Origin: Cobetia sp. L2A1
GTDB lineage: Bacteria > Pseudomonadota > Gammaproteobacteria > Pseudomonadales > Halomonadaceae
Direction: 5' to 3'
Assembly: GCF_009796845.1 (NCBI RefSeq)
Contig: NZ_CP047025.1
Coordinates: forward strand, 3,224,001-3,288,000
Length of the DNA stretch: 64,000 nt
The notes below the pieces were generated by a model. That model saw only the letters and a program-made list of their open reading frames with translations, ran no database searches and was not told the DNA's origin. This document shows positions 46,310-55,660 of this stretch, piece after piece. Position 1 is the stretch's first letter, and every line of letters starts with the position of its first letter. A program made the position numbers and the translations under genes.

Positions 46310-47964
46310 GCGATGCTGACAACTCGACAGACACCATCGGAGAGTGCTCCGCGTCGATGGCGATCAGGCCCATCAGCCTTTACCGGCGCTTACTGAGCTG
46401 GCTGCTCATCCCGCTATTGGCGCTAGGCACCGTATTGCTGGTGCAGGCTTTTCTGTCGGCACGCGATGCAGCAGACCGCGCTTATGATCGTCTGCTGGAA
46501 GCATCGCTGGTCACCATCGCCGAACAGGTCAAATGGCAAGATGGCCAGCTATGGCTTGACCTCCCCCCGGCAGCGCTTGAGATGCTGGCCACCGATGCAC
46601 AAGAACGTGTGTTCTACAGTCTGGTCGATGCCGAGGGCAAGCAGGTCACCGGCAACACGCGTCTACCGGATGCCAATACCCTCGCAAACGGCCCGCAAAA
46701 CTCACAAGAGGTACCAGGACGCAGCGGCGAACTGGCCTTTCGTGATATCGCCTGGCAAGGGCAGGCACTGCGACTGGGCAGCCTCGATACTCGTCTCGGG
46801 GGCTGGGGGGAGGACCCTCGACATGGCCAGCGCTTCAGCATCCGGGTCGCCCACACGCGTGAAGGGCGCGAAATGCTGACGCGTGAATTGTTCAGCGGCT
46901 CGCTGATACGTATCGCTGGCATGGCCGTACTCGCGCTACTGGTGGTGTTGATCGGGGTACGTTTGGCACTGTCACCACTGATACGTCTCAGACGTGCTAT
47001 CCGTGAGCGCGATCCTCGCAGTCTGGCGCCGCTCAATCTCTCGCTACCACGAGAACTGGAAGAACTTCGCAATACGCTCAATGAGCTGCTGGCACGGATG
47101 CGACGCGTACGTGCCAATCAGGAGCGCTTCATTGGTGACGCCTCGCATCAGCTGCGCACGCCGCTGGCCGGCCTCTCCGCGCATGCCGAACTCGCACTGC
47201 GCAACGATGACCCTGTTGCCTGGCACGCTGCGCTGAAGCAGATGCAAGCCACCGCCAGCCATACCGCGCATCTCGCCAGCCAACTGCTCTCGCTGACACG
47301 ACTCAATAATCCTGAAGTACAGCCTGAGCGTGTACCACTGGAACTGGCCGCCCTTGCTCGCGCCACCGTCAGTCGTCATTTCCTGCGCTGTGATCGTGCG
47401 GGGGTCGATCTCGGACTGGAAATATCGCCCGAGATCGACAATACCGCCTGGACCCTCGGCGTGGCGTGGCAACTTGAGGAGGCGCTGGCCAACTTGATCG
47501 ACAATGCCTGCAAGCATGGCGCGCATATCGTCACGCTGACGCTGACGCGAGTCGCTGTTACCGCTGATGACGGGGCACCTGAATCATTGCCGGGGCGCCT
47601 GATACTCAGCGTAGAAGATGATGGCCCCGGCATTCAGGCCGAACGTCGCCTACTGGTGCTACGTCCCTTCCATCGCCACGCCCAGCCGGACAGTGAACCA
47701 AGTCCTGACAAACGTGAGGGTGCCGGGCTGGGGCTAGCGATTGTCGACGGGATTGCCCGTCATCACGATGCACGCCTGACACTGAGCGATGCCAGCATTC
47801 ATATCAATAATACCCGGACCCACCCCGGCGCCAATGCTGATGCTCGCGCAGGCACTGAGGCAAGCATCACGGAAACGCCGCGGCGTGGACTGCGCGTCAG
47901 TCTGCATCTTGAACCCTGCCCGCCACCGGCCAGTGATAGCCTCGAAGGAGACTCTGCATGCTAG
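46306..47964 (+). CDS. Sensor histidine kinase, TctE-like
   Basis: A 552-residue membrane histidine kinase. TM1 is LSWLLIPLLALGTVLLVQAF, followed by a periplasmic sensor of about 140 residues and TM2 (GMAVLALLVVLIGVRLAL), with a HAMP-like region. The H-box is FIGDASHQLRTPLAGLSAHA, the N-box LANLIDNACKHG, and the G-boxes VEDDGPGIQ and GAGLGLAIVDGIARHH. The C-terminal tail has an extra low-complexity stretch (NNTRTHPGANADARAGTEAS) before the last strand. The start is GTG at 46306 overlapping the regulator stop. The periplasmic binding-protein gene overlaps its 3' end by 7 bases, suggesting that this protein helps sense the ligand. Confidence 0.93.
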   Translation: MSDADNSTDTIGECSASMAIRPISLYRRLLSWLLIPLLALGTVLLVQAFLSARDAADRAYDRLLEASLVTIAEQVKWQDGQLWLDLPPAALEMLATDAQERVFYSLVDAEGKQVTGNTRLPDANTLANGPQNSQEVPGRSGELAFRDIAWQGQALRLGSLDTRLGGWGEDPRHGQRFSIRVAHTREGREMLTRELFSGSLIRIAGMAVLALLVVLIGVRLALSPLIRLRRAIRERDPRSLAPLNLSLPRELEELRNTLNELLARMRRVRANQERFIGDASHQLRTPLAGLSAHAELALRNDDPVAWHAALKQMQATASHTAHLASQLLSLTRLNNPEVQPERVPLELAALARATVSRHFLRCDRAGVDLGLEISPEIDNTAWTLGVAWQLEEALANLIDNACKHGAHIVTLTLTRVAVTADDGAPESLPGRLILSVEDDGPGIQAERRLLVLRPFHRHAQPDSEPSPDKREGAGLGLAIVDGIARHHDARLTLSDASIHINNTRTHPGANADARAGTEASITETPRRGLRVSLHLEPCPPPASDSLEGDSAC

Positions 47965-49250
47965 CCACTCATTGCTGGCGCTCTAAGGCACTGCGTTCAC
48001 CTCTGCTGATGTCAACACTGTGGCTAGCGAGCTTGCTGCTAGCGAGTCTGACATTGACATCCGCGGCTTACGCGACGGAGGTACAGCCTGATGTCGATCT
48101 GCAAAGTGATGAGCATCAGACACTGTGGCTGCGGAATGGCCAACCGCTGAATGAGCGCAAAACGCGGGTGAACGTGACAGATGGCGACGCGGCATCTGGA
48201 ATGACATCCGATGCGATAACAGCGACGGCCAATAGCGCCGAACTCGAGATTCATGCCGCGCTGGACCTACCCGAGATACGCTCGCTGCTGATCCGCTACA
48301 GCCGTAAGCATCCAGACCTGCTCATACATTACGTCAATCGTTCTGCCCTATTGCTGGAGGCGCAATATCTGGAGGCACCGCTCAAGACACGCGCAGACCT
48401 GATGATTTCCTCCGCCATGGGGCTGCAATACCGACTGGCCAACCAGGGCCACGCCCGAGCACTGGATGCCCCGAATCTAGCAAAATGGCCCGACAACTCA
48501 CGTTGGCGAAACGAGCTGTACGCCGTGAGTTTTGAGCCTATCGTGATGGTGGCACGGCGTGATGCCATGAAGCGGCTGGCAGACCTCGAGGGTCTGCGCA
48601 ATCCTCGCGATATTCTACGCAGCCACCGTGATCTCTGGCACCTGCTGGAGACACGCCGCGACATGCTGCGCGGGCGCATCATCACCTATGACCCGCGTAC
48701 CAGCGGCTCAGGATTCACCTATGCAGTCTCCGACGCCCGTCAGTCACCACGTTACTGGACACTTGTGCGCGCCATGGGGCAAGCCGACGCTCGGCTCGTC
48801 AACACCACCGGCGCGATGCTGAAAGCACTGGCCGAGAACAAGGTGGACATCGCTTACAACCTCGTCGGCCCCTATGCCGTGACCTTCGCGCGCACGCATC
48901 CTGAACTTGAGGTGATCGTGCCGGAAGACTATGTGTTGATTCAGCGCCGATTGGCTTTTGTTCCCCGCCAGGCACCTCACCCTGAGGCAGGCGAGGCCTT
49001 TCTCGACTGGTGGCTAAGCCCAGAGGGCCAGCAAAGCGTCGCGAGCGAAAGCGAACTAGGTGCCCTGCATCCTGAAGCCCGCGGCGAAGGCAGCGCCCAT
49101 GATCTTCGTGAACGACTTGGCGATGCACTGCGACCGATCGAAATCGGCCCCGGCCTGCTCGCGACGCTCGACCGCCTCAAGCAAGCCAGCTTCTTGAGCC
49201 GCTGGACCCTGGAACTACAGGCACCACCCCCTGTGACGCAGAAGCAGTAA
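47958..49250 (+). CDS. Periplasmic binding protein of the two-component cluster
   Basis: A 430-residue exported protein with a signal peptide (LLASLTLTSAAYAT). It has a solute-binding-protein fold of the iron/phosphoglycerate type: LIRYSRKHPDLLIHYVNRSA, LNAVSFEP-like YAVSFEPIVMVARRDAM, TYDPRTSGSGFTYAVSDARQ, and DIAYNLVGPYAVTFARTHPE with FLDWWLSPEGQQSVA near the end. Such proteins can deliver ligand to a transporter or act as a sensory partner of the kinase, as PgtC does with PgtA/PgtB. No permease or ATPase gene is adjacent, which favours a sensing role. AAGGAG lies 8 bases before the ATG, and it overlaps the kinase gene by 7 bases. Confidence 0.85.
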   Translation: MLATHCWRSKALRSPLLMSTLWLASLLLASLTLTSAAYATEVQPDVDLQSDEHQTLWLRNGQPLNERKTRVNVTDGDAASGMTSDAITATANSAELEIHAALDLPEIRSLLIRYSRKHPDLLIHYVNRSALLLEAQYLEAPLKTRADLMISSAMGLQYRLANQGHARALDAPNLAKWPDNSRWRNELYAVSFEPIVMVARRDAMKRLADLEGLRNPRDILRSHRDLWHLLETRRDMLRGRIITYDPRTSGSGFTYAVSDARQSPRYWTLVRAMGQADARLVNTTGAMLKALAENKVDIAYNLVGPYAVTFARTHPELEVIVPEDYVLIQRRLAFVPRQAPHPEAGEAFLDWWLSPEGQQSVASESELGALHPEARGEGSAHDLRERLGDALRPIEIGPGLLATLDRLKQASFLSRWTLELQAPPPVTQKQ

Positions 49251-49270
49251 TATCTTGTGAATGAGTTCAA

Positions 49271-49305
49271 CACGCACAAGGCGCCCAGTAGGCGCCTTGT
49301 GCGTG
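49271..49305. terminator. U-less hairpin between convergent genes
   Basis: Perfect 15-bp arms CACGCACAAGGCGCC (49271-49285) and its complement (49291-49305) with loop CAGTA, between the binding-protein gene and the convergent mechanosensitive channel gene. No T-run on either side. Confidence 0.65.
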
Positions 49306-49327
49306 TCATGACGGCAGACCATGTGGC

Positions 49328-52300
49328 CTAGCGCCCTCCGGCATCACCACCGCCTCCGTCGCCGCCATCCTCTGCATCTGGCGTCGACTCACGTAGCCCG
49401 GCATCCTCACGACCTGCCAATGCATCGTTGGTCGGCTTGCGGCGTGCGATCAAGGCACCGCCTTCAAGGTGCTCACTGCTCTCTGGCGAACCGCTGGCAG
49501 GCCGCTGCATCTGCGGCAGCATATCGCGCTGTTCTACCAGCCGCTCGGTGCCGTCCTGACGATGCAGCCAGACATCCATCTGCTGGAAGGCAACCTTGAT
49601 GCCATGCTCGCGGAAGCGTGCATCGACCAATCGATTGATCTCATCGGTCGCGTACAGGCGATCGGTAAGATCATTGACGTAGATGCGCAACTCAAAGCCG
49701 AAGTTGTCCTTGTTGTACGTCAGGCAGAACACCAACGGCTCTGGATCCTTGAGCACCCGCTTGTTCTCCTGAGCGGCCTGCAGCAACAGTCGATGTGCCA
49801 GATCCAGATCACTGCCATGCGCGACACCGAAGTTGAGCACCACCCGCGTGACGTTGTCAGACAACGACCAGTTGATCAGCTGATCGGTGACGAACACCTT
49901 GTTGGGGATGATGATTTCCTTGCGGTCGAAATCCGTCACCGTCGTCGCGCGAATCCGGATACGATTGATCGTCCCATGCAGGTTACCGACCGTGATGGTG
50001 TCGCCGATACGCACCGGACGCTCGAACAGGATGATCAAACCCGAGATGAAGTTGGCAAATATCTCCTGCAACCCGAAGCCCAACCCGACACCCAATGCCG
50101 CAACCAACCACTGCAGCTTGTCCCAACTGACCCCCATGCTGCCGAGTGTCATCACGAAACCGGTCGCCATGATCACGTAGGACAGCAGTGAAGTGATCGC
50201 GTAGCTGGAGCCCTGCTTGAGCTCCAGGCGGGACAGGATCGACACTTCCAACAGGCCCGGCAGGTTGCGCGCCATCATCACCGCCACGGCGAGAGTGACC
50301 ATCGCGGCAATCAAGTCCGCCAGCGAGATAGGGGTCGCTGGATCACCTTCAACCGAGGCCGCGATATCCCAGACGACAACACTGTCGAGATAGCTCAGTA
50401 CGTTGAGCAGGTCTGCCCACACGACATAGAAGATGAACAGGAAGCTGATGACGAGAATCAACTTCGACAGTCGTAGCGACTGGGAGTTGACCTGCTCCAT
50501 GTCCAGCGGTGGCTCTTCCACCACTTCCACGCCACCTTCCGCACCTTCCTGTACCTGGGCACGTCGCCGCGCGATAGCACGACGATAGGCCAGTCGACGT
50601 GCGGCAACAGCCAATCCGCGCACGACAGTCGCCTCGACCAGAATCCAGGCACCGAATAGATAAAGTGTCGTGATGAATCGGCCACTCAGGCGTAGCGCGG
50701 TGTACTCATACCCCAGGCAGATCAGCACACCCAGCGCGACTGGCACCATCGCCAGTGCAAGGCCAAGCGCCAATCGGAACAATTTGAGACCGAAGAACGG
50801 CACGTGCGCCAGAATCAACCGCGACAGGAAGAGGCTCATCGCGACCAGTCCCACGAACAGGATCAACAGCCCCAGCGGGCGCTCAAGCAGGTTGAGATCC
50901 GCCTCGGCGATGATGTTGGTGATCAGGATGACCGGCAACAGCGCGCATCCGATCCACCATAGCTGGCGGCGCAGCTCAGCCACATAGAGTGCAGGCCACT
51001 GGAAGTGGCGCTCCGCCACACCATCTCTGACCAGCAAGCGGCGGAAGATACCAAAGATGCCCCATGCCAGTGACAACTTGAGCAAGGCCTGTCCCAGCGC
51101 CCACAGCATGATGCCCTCGCCCAGCGACAACACGCTGCCGACCAGCGCCAGGGCCAATGCTCCGGGGATCGCCAGCAGGACGTTGAGCAGGATGGCGCGT
51201 GGCGTGTGCAGCTGTGTGTCCTGTTTGAGACGCCCGATCTGCGCGTGCAGATCCGCCAGACGCGCCCGAATGCGTGAACGCTTCCAGGTGATGAAGATCA
51301 ACAGCAACAGGCCCGGCAGACCGATCCAGAGATCATTGAGCTGGAAGCCCTTGGACAGCCCGGCCATGACGGCACGCCACACCGTTGGCTTGAGCTCTTC
51401 ACTGAGCATCTCCGGTGTGCGCGTCAACCAATCCAGACCCAGCGGCTTGCCATTGGCCACCCAGAACAACTGCTCCTCGATGGTCTGGCGCAGTCGTCCT
51501 GACACTTCCAGGAGTTGTTGCTGATTGAGCTGCAGGTCGATGGCCCGTGCCAGCAGGTTGTCATATTCCTTGTCGAGGTTGTCGACCAGTTCCTTGCGTG
51601 CCTCCAGCTGACGCGTCAGTGCCTGACGCAGCGCATCACTGATCTCACCGTTGTCACTATTGCCACCAGGACGTTCCAGGGCGGCCGTTTCGCTCAAGAC
51701 CTGGGTTTTCAGGTATTGGGGAATGTCAGCGAGCTGTTCACGCACTTTGTTGAGCTCGAACTGCTTGAGACGCAGATCCGCGATCTCTTCCTTCAAGTCT
51801 TGACGAACATCCACCTTGGGCAGACGACTCTGCTGCTCACGCAGGATACGCGCCAGCAACACGCTCCCCTTGATGGCTTCGATCTGCTCGCTCATGGTGC
51901 GCTCGACCTGGGTCACGCGGTCCAGCTGGGTTCGCACTTCCAGGCCATCGCGAATCACCGCATTCACGCGATCCGTGATCGCCAGCAGCTGGCTGCTCAG
52001 CTCGCGATTGCGGTCAAGCACCTGCTGAAAGATGGGGTCGCTTGCCAGCGCGGCGTTCTCGCCGCTGGTAGCATCGGCGATAGTCTGCTCGGACTGATCA
52101 CGACGCTTGTCATTGACCAGGCCTTGCACCAGGGTCAGGTCCTTCTCCAGCCCTGAGATACGGCGGCTGTAAAGCGACTTGCGCACCTGTGCCAGCTCGC
52201 GCAGCTGAGAGCTGCCATTGAGTTCGGCATGGCTCAGCGCAGCGCGGGTCTCCGCCAGCTGAAGGCGTGCTTCAAGCAAATCGCTGGCCGTGCCGCTCAG

Positions 52301-52852
52301 CGTCTCATCACCATTGCCCGCCAGCTGGGTTTGCAGGCGCTGCACCTGCTGTTGAGCATCGGCGAGCGTGGAGCGAGATCGCTCTGGCAGACTCTGGGCA
52401 TTGATGAGAAGGCGATTGGCCGTCGCCAGCTTGTCCTGCAGATCTTGCAGGGTGCTGAGCGTGTTGCTCATGCGCTTGTCCAGCGCCTCCACCGATTCCT
52501 GCTGTAGTACATCGGTATCGAGCGTGCCGGTATCGTCGCTGGGAAGACTGACCAGTTCGGCCTGCCCGGCGACGAGATCAGACGGCGCTGACTTGAGTTC
52601 ATCCTGCAAGCTTTTCAGATTGCTGGTGGCCTCGGTGAGGTCATCCAGCACGTTCAGCGTTTCCTTGAGATCTGCAATCCTCTGACGCGTATCGGCATCA
52701 GGACTCTGGACGCTCTGCAAGTCTTCCAGCTGACTCTGCACAGCATCGTGCTTGGGCGCATCTGCGCTCGCCAGCAGGGGCATGCTGCCGATCACCATCA
52801 ACAGCAGCACACCGGCCAGCGCTGACAATCTCAAGGGGTTATTGCCTATCAC
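49328..52852 (-). CDS. Large mechanosensitive channel, MscK/MscM family
   Basis: A 1174-residue MscS-superfamily channel. A signal peptide (RLSALAGVLLLMVIGSMPLL) leads to a large periplasmic domain rich in coiled coil (about 40-500), then a block of about eight or more membrane segments, and the C-terminal MscS core with pore helix AALGVGLGFGLQEIFANFIS, FERPVRIGDTITVGNLHGTI and IPNKVFVTDQLINWSL. This architecture matches MscK (KefA) and MscM; I cannot separate them here. The channel releases solutes on hypo-osmotic shock, fitting a salt-adapted organism. GAGGAG sits 6 bases before a GTG at 52852, and adjacent to an ATG two codons earlier, so either may start it. Confidence 0.93.
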   Translation of the reverse strand: MIGNNPLRLSALAGVLLLMVIGSMPLLASADAPKHDAVQSQLEDLQSVQSPDADTRQRIADLKETLNVLDDLTEATSNLKSLQDELKSAPSDLVAGQAELVSLPSDDTGTLDTDVLQQESVEALDKRMSNTLSTLQDLQDKLATANRLLINAQSLPERSRSTLADAQQQVQRLQTQLAGNGDETLSGTASDLLEARLQLAETRAALSHAELNGSSQLRELAQVRKSLYSRRISGLEKDLTLVQGLVNDKRRDQSEQTIADATSGENAALASDPIFQQVLDRNRELSSQLLAITDRVNAVIRDGLEVRTQLDRVTQVERTMSEQIEAIKGSVLLARILREQQSRLPKVDVRQDLKEEIADLRLKQFELNKVREQLADIPQYLKTQVLSETAALERPGGNSDNGEISDALRQALTRQLEARKELVDNLDKEYDNLLARAIDLQLNQQQLLEVSGRLRQTIEEQLFWVANGKPLGLDWLTRTPEMLSEELKPTVWRAVMAGLSKGFQLNDLWIGLPGLLLLIFITWKRSRIRARLADLHAQIGRLKQDTQLHTPRAILLNVLLAIPGALALALVGSVLSLGEGIMLWALGQALLKLSLAWGIFGIFRRLLVRDGVAERHFQWPALYVAELRRQLWWIGCALLPVILITNIIAEADLNLLERPLGLLILFVGLVAMSLFLSRLILAHVPFFGLKLFRLALGLALAMVPVALGVLICLGYEYTALRLSGRFITTLYLFGAWILVEATVVRGLAVAARRLAYRRAIARRRAQVQEGAEGGVEVVEEPPLDMEQVNSQSLRLSKLILVISFLFIFYVVWADLLNVLSYLDSVVVWDIAASVEGDPATPISLADLIAAMVTLAVAVMMARNLPGLLEVSILSRLELKQGSSYAITSLLSYVIMATGFVMTLGSMGVSWDKLQWLVAALGVGLGFGLQEIFANFISGLIILFERPVRIGDTITVGNLHGTINRIRIRATTVTDFDRKEIIIPNKVFVTDQLINWSLSDNVTRVVLNFGVAHGSDLDLAHRLLLQAAQENKRVLKDPEPLVFCLTYNKDNFGFELRIYVNDLTDRLYATDEINRLVDARFREHGIKVAFQQMDVWLHRQDGTERLVEQRDMLPQMQRPASGSPESSEHLEGGALIARRKPTNDALAGREDAGLRESTPDAEDGGDGGGGDAGGR

Positions 52853-53210
52853 ATCCATCTCCTCAACCACGCCATCGCTCTGATACGGCATCCCTAAGGC
52901 CCGCAGTGCCTGCATTGTCGGCTGCGTCTGCAGCACGTGCAATCACTGCCACGAAAACAGTCCCTTGCCGGTTTCTGCAAGCCCCGTCCCATTCTCTTCT
53001 CGCTGCCTTCTCAACACCATCTCGCAGCATCACCGGCAAACGTCGCCCATTAGGCACATCTAAACTGTTACAGCGCAGCGACAGTCACTGTCGGCATCAA
53101 CGTGCTGGAACAGGGCCCCTGACAGCCAGTAGAATGGCAGACTTGTCATGCTCATTGCTCCATACTCCGCTGGCCGTCTCCCCGCGGCGTTACCCCACCA
53201 GGATATCCTC

Positions 53211-54389
53211 ATGCCTTTCCGTCTCATCTCTACCGGATTCCGGCCAGCGACCGTGTGCCTATCCGGTTTGCTGGCGACGGCCCTGATGACCTTCTCGGCG
53301 TCATCCAGCGCTGCCGTGCCCTACTCCATGGACTCCCAGGGTCGCATGGTGCTGGCCAACGGCCAGCGCTTCACTCCCCAAGAACTGGGACTGACCCCCG
53401 CACAGGCACGTGCTGGCGCCAAGGAAAACAGTACGCGACGCATGCCAACCTATTCGCCGCCGCCTCCCAAGAAAAGCAAGGCGGCAGAACCAAGCCTCGT
53501 CTCTGCAGATGAGAGCGACGCTGATGGCATTCAAACGGATGGCACGCAAGCGGAGGGTACTCAGACAGAAGACAGCATGGCCCAGTTGCGCGCACAGGAG
53601 CGGCTGTCTCTTGAAGACAATGCCGAGAACAACCCGTTGGCCATCACGGCGTACAAGCGCAACTACCTGCTGCCATGGGCCTACAACTCCACACCCAATG
53701 CTGAAGACTTCGATGCGGTGACGAAAGAAGGTGATGTAGACAACTCGGAAGTGAAGTATCAGATCAGCTTCAAGGTCCAGCTGATGAACGATATCTTCAA
53801 GGACAACGGAGATATCTTCTTTGCCTATACCCAGCGCAGTTGGTGGCAAGCATACAATTCCGATGCATCATCTCCGTTCCGCGAGACCAACTACGAGCCG
53901 GAAGCCTTCATTCAGTTCGACAACAAACTGGAACTGCTGGGCTGGACCAATACGCGCAACCGTCTTGGCTTCGCGCATCAGTCCAACGGGCGTTCTGATC
54001 CGCTGTCACGCAGCTGGAACCGTGTCTACGCTGACATGATGTTCCAGAATGGCGACTGGGCCGTTGCCATCACACCGCACTGGCGCATACCGGAAGATTC
54101 CGACGACGATGACAACCCGGATCTCGACGATTACATCGGTTACGGTGACATCACTCTGGGTTACACCACGGATCAGCACGAAATCACCTGGATGGTGCGC
54201 GGCAACCCCTCCAAGGGCAACTTCGGCAATCAGGTGGATTACTCCTTCCCGATGTTCGGCAAGGTCCGTGGCTACGTGCAGTACTACCACGGCTATGGCG
54301 AGAGCCTGATCGACTACGATCACAGCGTTAACCGCTTTGGTCTCGGCTTCTCGATCAATACCTTCTTCGCGGGTCTGCCGGAAACCTGA
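53211..54389 (+). CDS. pldA: Outer-membrane phospholipase A1
   Basis: A 392-residue OMPLA. A signal peptide (RPATVCLSGLLATALMTFSA) precedes a Pro/acidic linker of about 100 residues and a 12-strand beta barrel. The catalytic signature GFAHQSNGRSDPLSRSWNRV contains the active-site His and Ser, and YLLPWAYN and FGNQVDYSFPMFG are conserved. It is normally dormant as a monomer and cuts phospholipids in the outer leaflet after membrane damage. The acidic linker and the DDDDNPDLDDY loop are unusual compared with E. coli PldA (289 residues) and fit halophilic adaptation. The ATG at 53211 has AGGA 7 bases upstream. Confidence 0.95.
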   Translation: MPFRLISTGFRPATVCLSGLLATALMTFSASSSAAVPYSMDSQGRMVLANGQRFTPQELGLTPAQARAGAKENSTRRMPTYSPPPPKKSKAAEPSLVSADESDADGIQTDGTQAEGTQTEDSMAQLRAQERLSLEDNAENNPLAITAYKRNYLLPWAYNSTPNAEDFDAVTKEGDVDNSEVKYQISFKVQLMNDIFKDNGDIFFAYTQRSWWQAYNSDASSPFRETNYEPEAFIQFDNKLELLGWTNTRNRLGFAHQSNGRSDPLSRSWNRVYADMMFQNGDWAVAITPHWRIPEDSDDDDNPDLDDYIGYGDITLGYTTDQHEITWMVRGNPSKGNFGNQVDYSFPMFGKVRGYVQYYHGYGESLIDYDHSVNRFGLGFSINTFFAGLPET

Positions 54390-54430
54390 TCGCAGCCCAT
54401 CGAAAGCTCCGACAGAGCCGAGAATCATGC

Positions 54431-54458
54431 AATACGGGCAGCCTGAGCTGCCCGTATT
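54431..54458 (+). terminator. U-less hairpin after pldA
   Basis: Perfect 12-bp arms AATACGGGCAGC (54431-54442) and its complement (54447-54458) with loop CTGA, about 40 bases after the pldA stop. No T-run follows. Confidence 0.65.
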
Positions 54459-54826
54459 GCCATGTCTCCCTCGTCAATGCAGTCCTTTTCTTCCTCCTCC
54501 TTTTGTCACTCACCCCCTTTTCTCCCTCGCCTTGCCCTTCTTTCAGGTTTGATCCAGATCACGCCTTGCGCTCGATTCCCGATGATATTGCTGTCTATTG
54601 ACTCTTTGCCCTTGTGTTTATTCCGACCGGCCCCAACGATCTAGACATGACCACGTAAAACGTCCCTCATCAACATCCGGACGCCGTCGCACGCTTCATC
54701 GCAACACGAGGTCATGCCCTGCCGCCTGCGGCGCCCCAGGGAAGATGGCATTCGAGAATCATCTGCGCAGTCCACTGCGCTCACCATTCACGAAGTCTCA
54801 TTCGATATACGGGAAGGAATTACATC
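54459..54826. other. Intergenic region upstream of yqjD
   Basis: About 370 bases with no supported protein gene. It contains an Anr/Fnr-like site at 54549-54562 and presumably the promoter of the yqjD-yqjE-yqjK unit. Confidence 0.5.
54549..54562. promoter_or_regulatory. Candidate Anr/Fnr binding site
   Basis: TTGAT-CCAG-ATCAC matches the TTGAT-N4-ATCAA consensus in nine of ten defined positions, about 265 bases before the yqjD start. A role in oxygen-dependent control is possible. Confidence 0.4.
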
Positions 54827-55165
54827 ATGGCTATGCAAAAGATCGGTGATCACTCTACGTCAGCTACCAGCGCCAACACTGAACAGCTGAAAGACGACCT
54901 GCGCCACCTGTCCCAGACCGTCGAGGACCTGCTGCAGGCCTCCGCCGATGACTCCCGCGAGAGCATGAAAGAAGTGCGTGCCCGCGCTGAAACCCGTCTG
55001 CAAGCGACCCGCGCTCGCCTGAGCGAGCAAGGTGATCGCATCGCGGCAAGCGCCCGTCAGTCCGCTGACTGTGCCGATCGTTATGTCCACGACAACCCGT
55101 GGACCAGCATCGGCATCGGCGCCGCCGCTGGCGTTGTCTTCGGCATTCTGCTCGGCCGCCGCTGA
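54827..55165 (+). CDS. yqjD: DUF883 family protein, YqjD/ElaB type
   Basis: A 112-residue protein with a long amphipathic helix (EQLKDDLRHLSQTVEDLLQA) and a C-terminal hydrophobic anchor (WTSIGIGAAAGVVFGILLGR). E. coli YqjD and ElaB are C-tail-anchored inner-membrane proteins that bind stationary-phase ribosomes. AAGGA lies about 9 bases before the ATG. The stop overlaps the yqjE start in TGATG, and yqjK follows, so the three form a conserved stress-related unit. Confidence 0.9.
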   Translation: MAMQKIGDHSTSATSANTEQLKDDLRHLSQTVEDLLQASADDSRESMKEVRARAETRLQATRARLSEQGDRIAASARQSADCADRYVHDNPWTSIGIGAAAGVVFGILLGRR

Positions 55166-55587
55166 TGCAGGAACAAGGGCCGGTTGAACGCGTACTTGGC
55201 GCTATCCGCCGCCTGACAGCAAGCCTTGTGGAAAGCGGCGAGACGCGATTGCGTCTCGCCGTGCTGGAGCTGGAGGAAGAACGCGAGCGGTTGTTCGTGC
55301 TCCTGCTGCTGTCTGGAATCGCCTTGATGCTGATCTGTTTCGGCATCGGCCTGGCCATCTTATTGGTGGTTGCGGCGTATTGGGACACTCATCGGCTGCT
55401 CGCCATCGCCCTTTGCAGCGGTACGCTGCTGATACTGGGAGGATTGATCGCCTGGCGCATCAAGGCCATCGCTTCACGGCGTAGCCTGTTGCGCTCGACA
55501 CTCAGCCACCTGAGTACTGACAGCGAAAACCTCAAGGGCGTACGTACTGAAGCACTGGCTCGCCAGCGTCAGCGCGAGCACAACTGA
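55165..55587 (+). CDS. yqjE: YqjE family inner-membrane protein (holin superfamily)
   Basis: A 140-residue protein with a polar N-terminus (RRLTASLVESGETRLRLAVL), two adjacent membrane segments (LFVLLLLSGIALMLICFGIG and IALCSGTLLILGGLIAW), and a charged tail. This is the layout of the phage-holin-like YqjE family; the holin name reflects fold similarity, not lysis. The ATG overlaps the yqjD stop by one base. The function is unknown, but the linkage yqjD-yqjE-yqjK is conserved. Confidence 0.88.
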   Translation: MQEQGPVERVLGAIRRLTASLVESGETRLRLAVLELEEERERLFVLLLLSGIALMLICFGIGLAILLVVAAYWDTHRLLAIALCSGTLLILGGLIAWRIKAIASRRSLLRSTLSHLSTDSENLKGVRTEALARQRQREHN

Positions 55588-55660
55588 TGATGTGTAAAAA
55601 GGGGCTACATGCGCCAGATCCGTTGGATGTGGCGCATGCACTCGTCAACAGGGAGGTCAT

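Noticed and set aside
55165..55587. Phage holin in the yqjE gene suggesting prophage remains
   Set aside because: The gene belongs to the chromosomal YqjE family between yqjD and yqjK; the holin name reflects only fold similarity.
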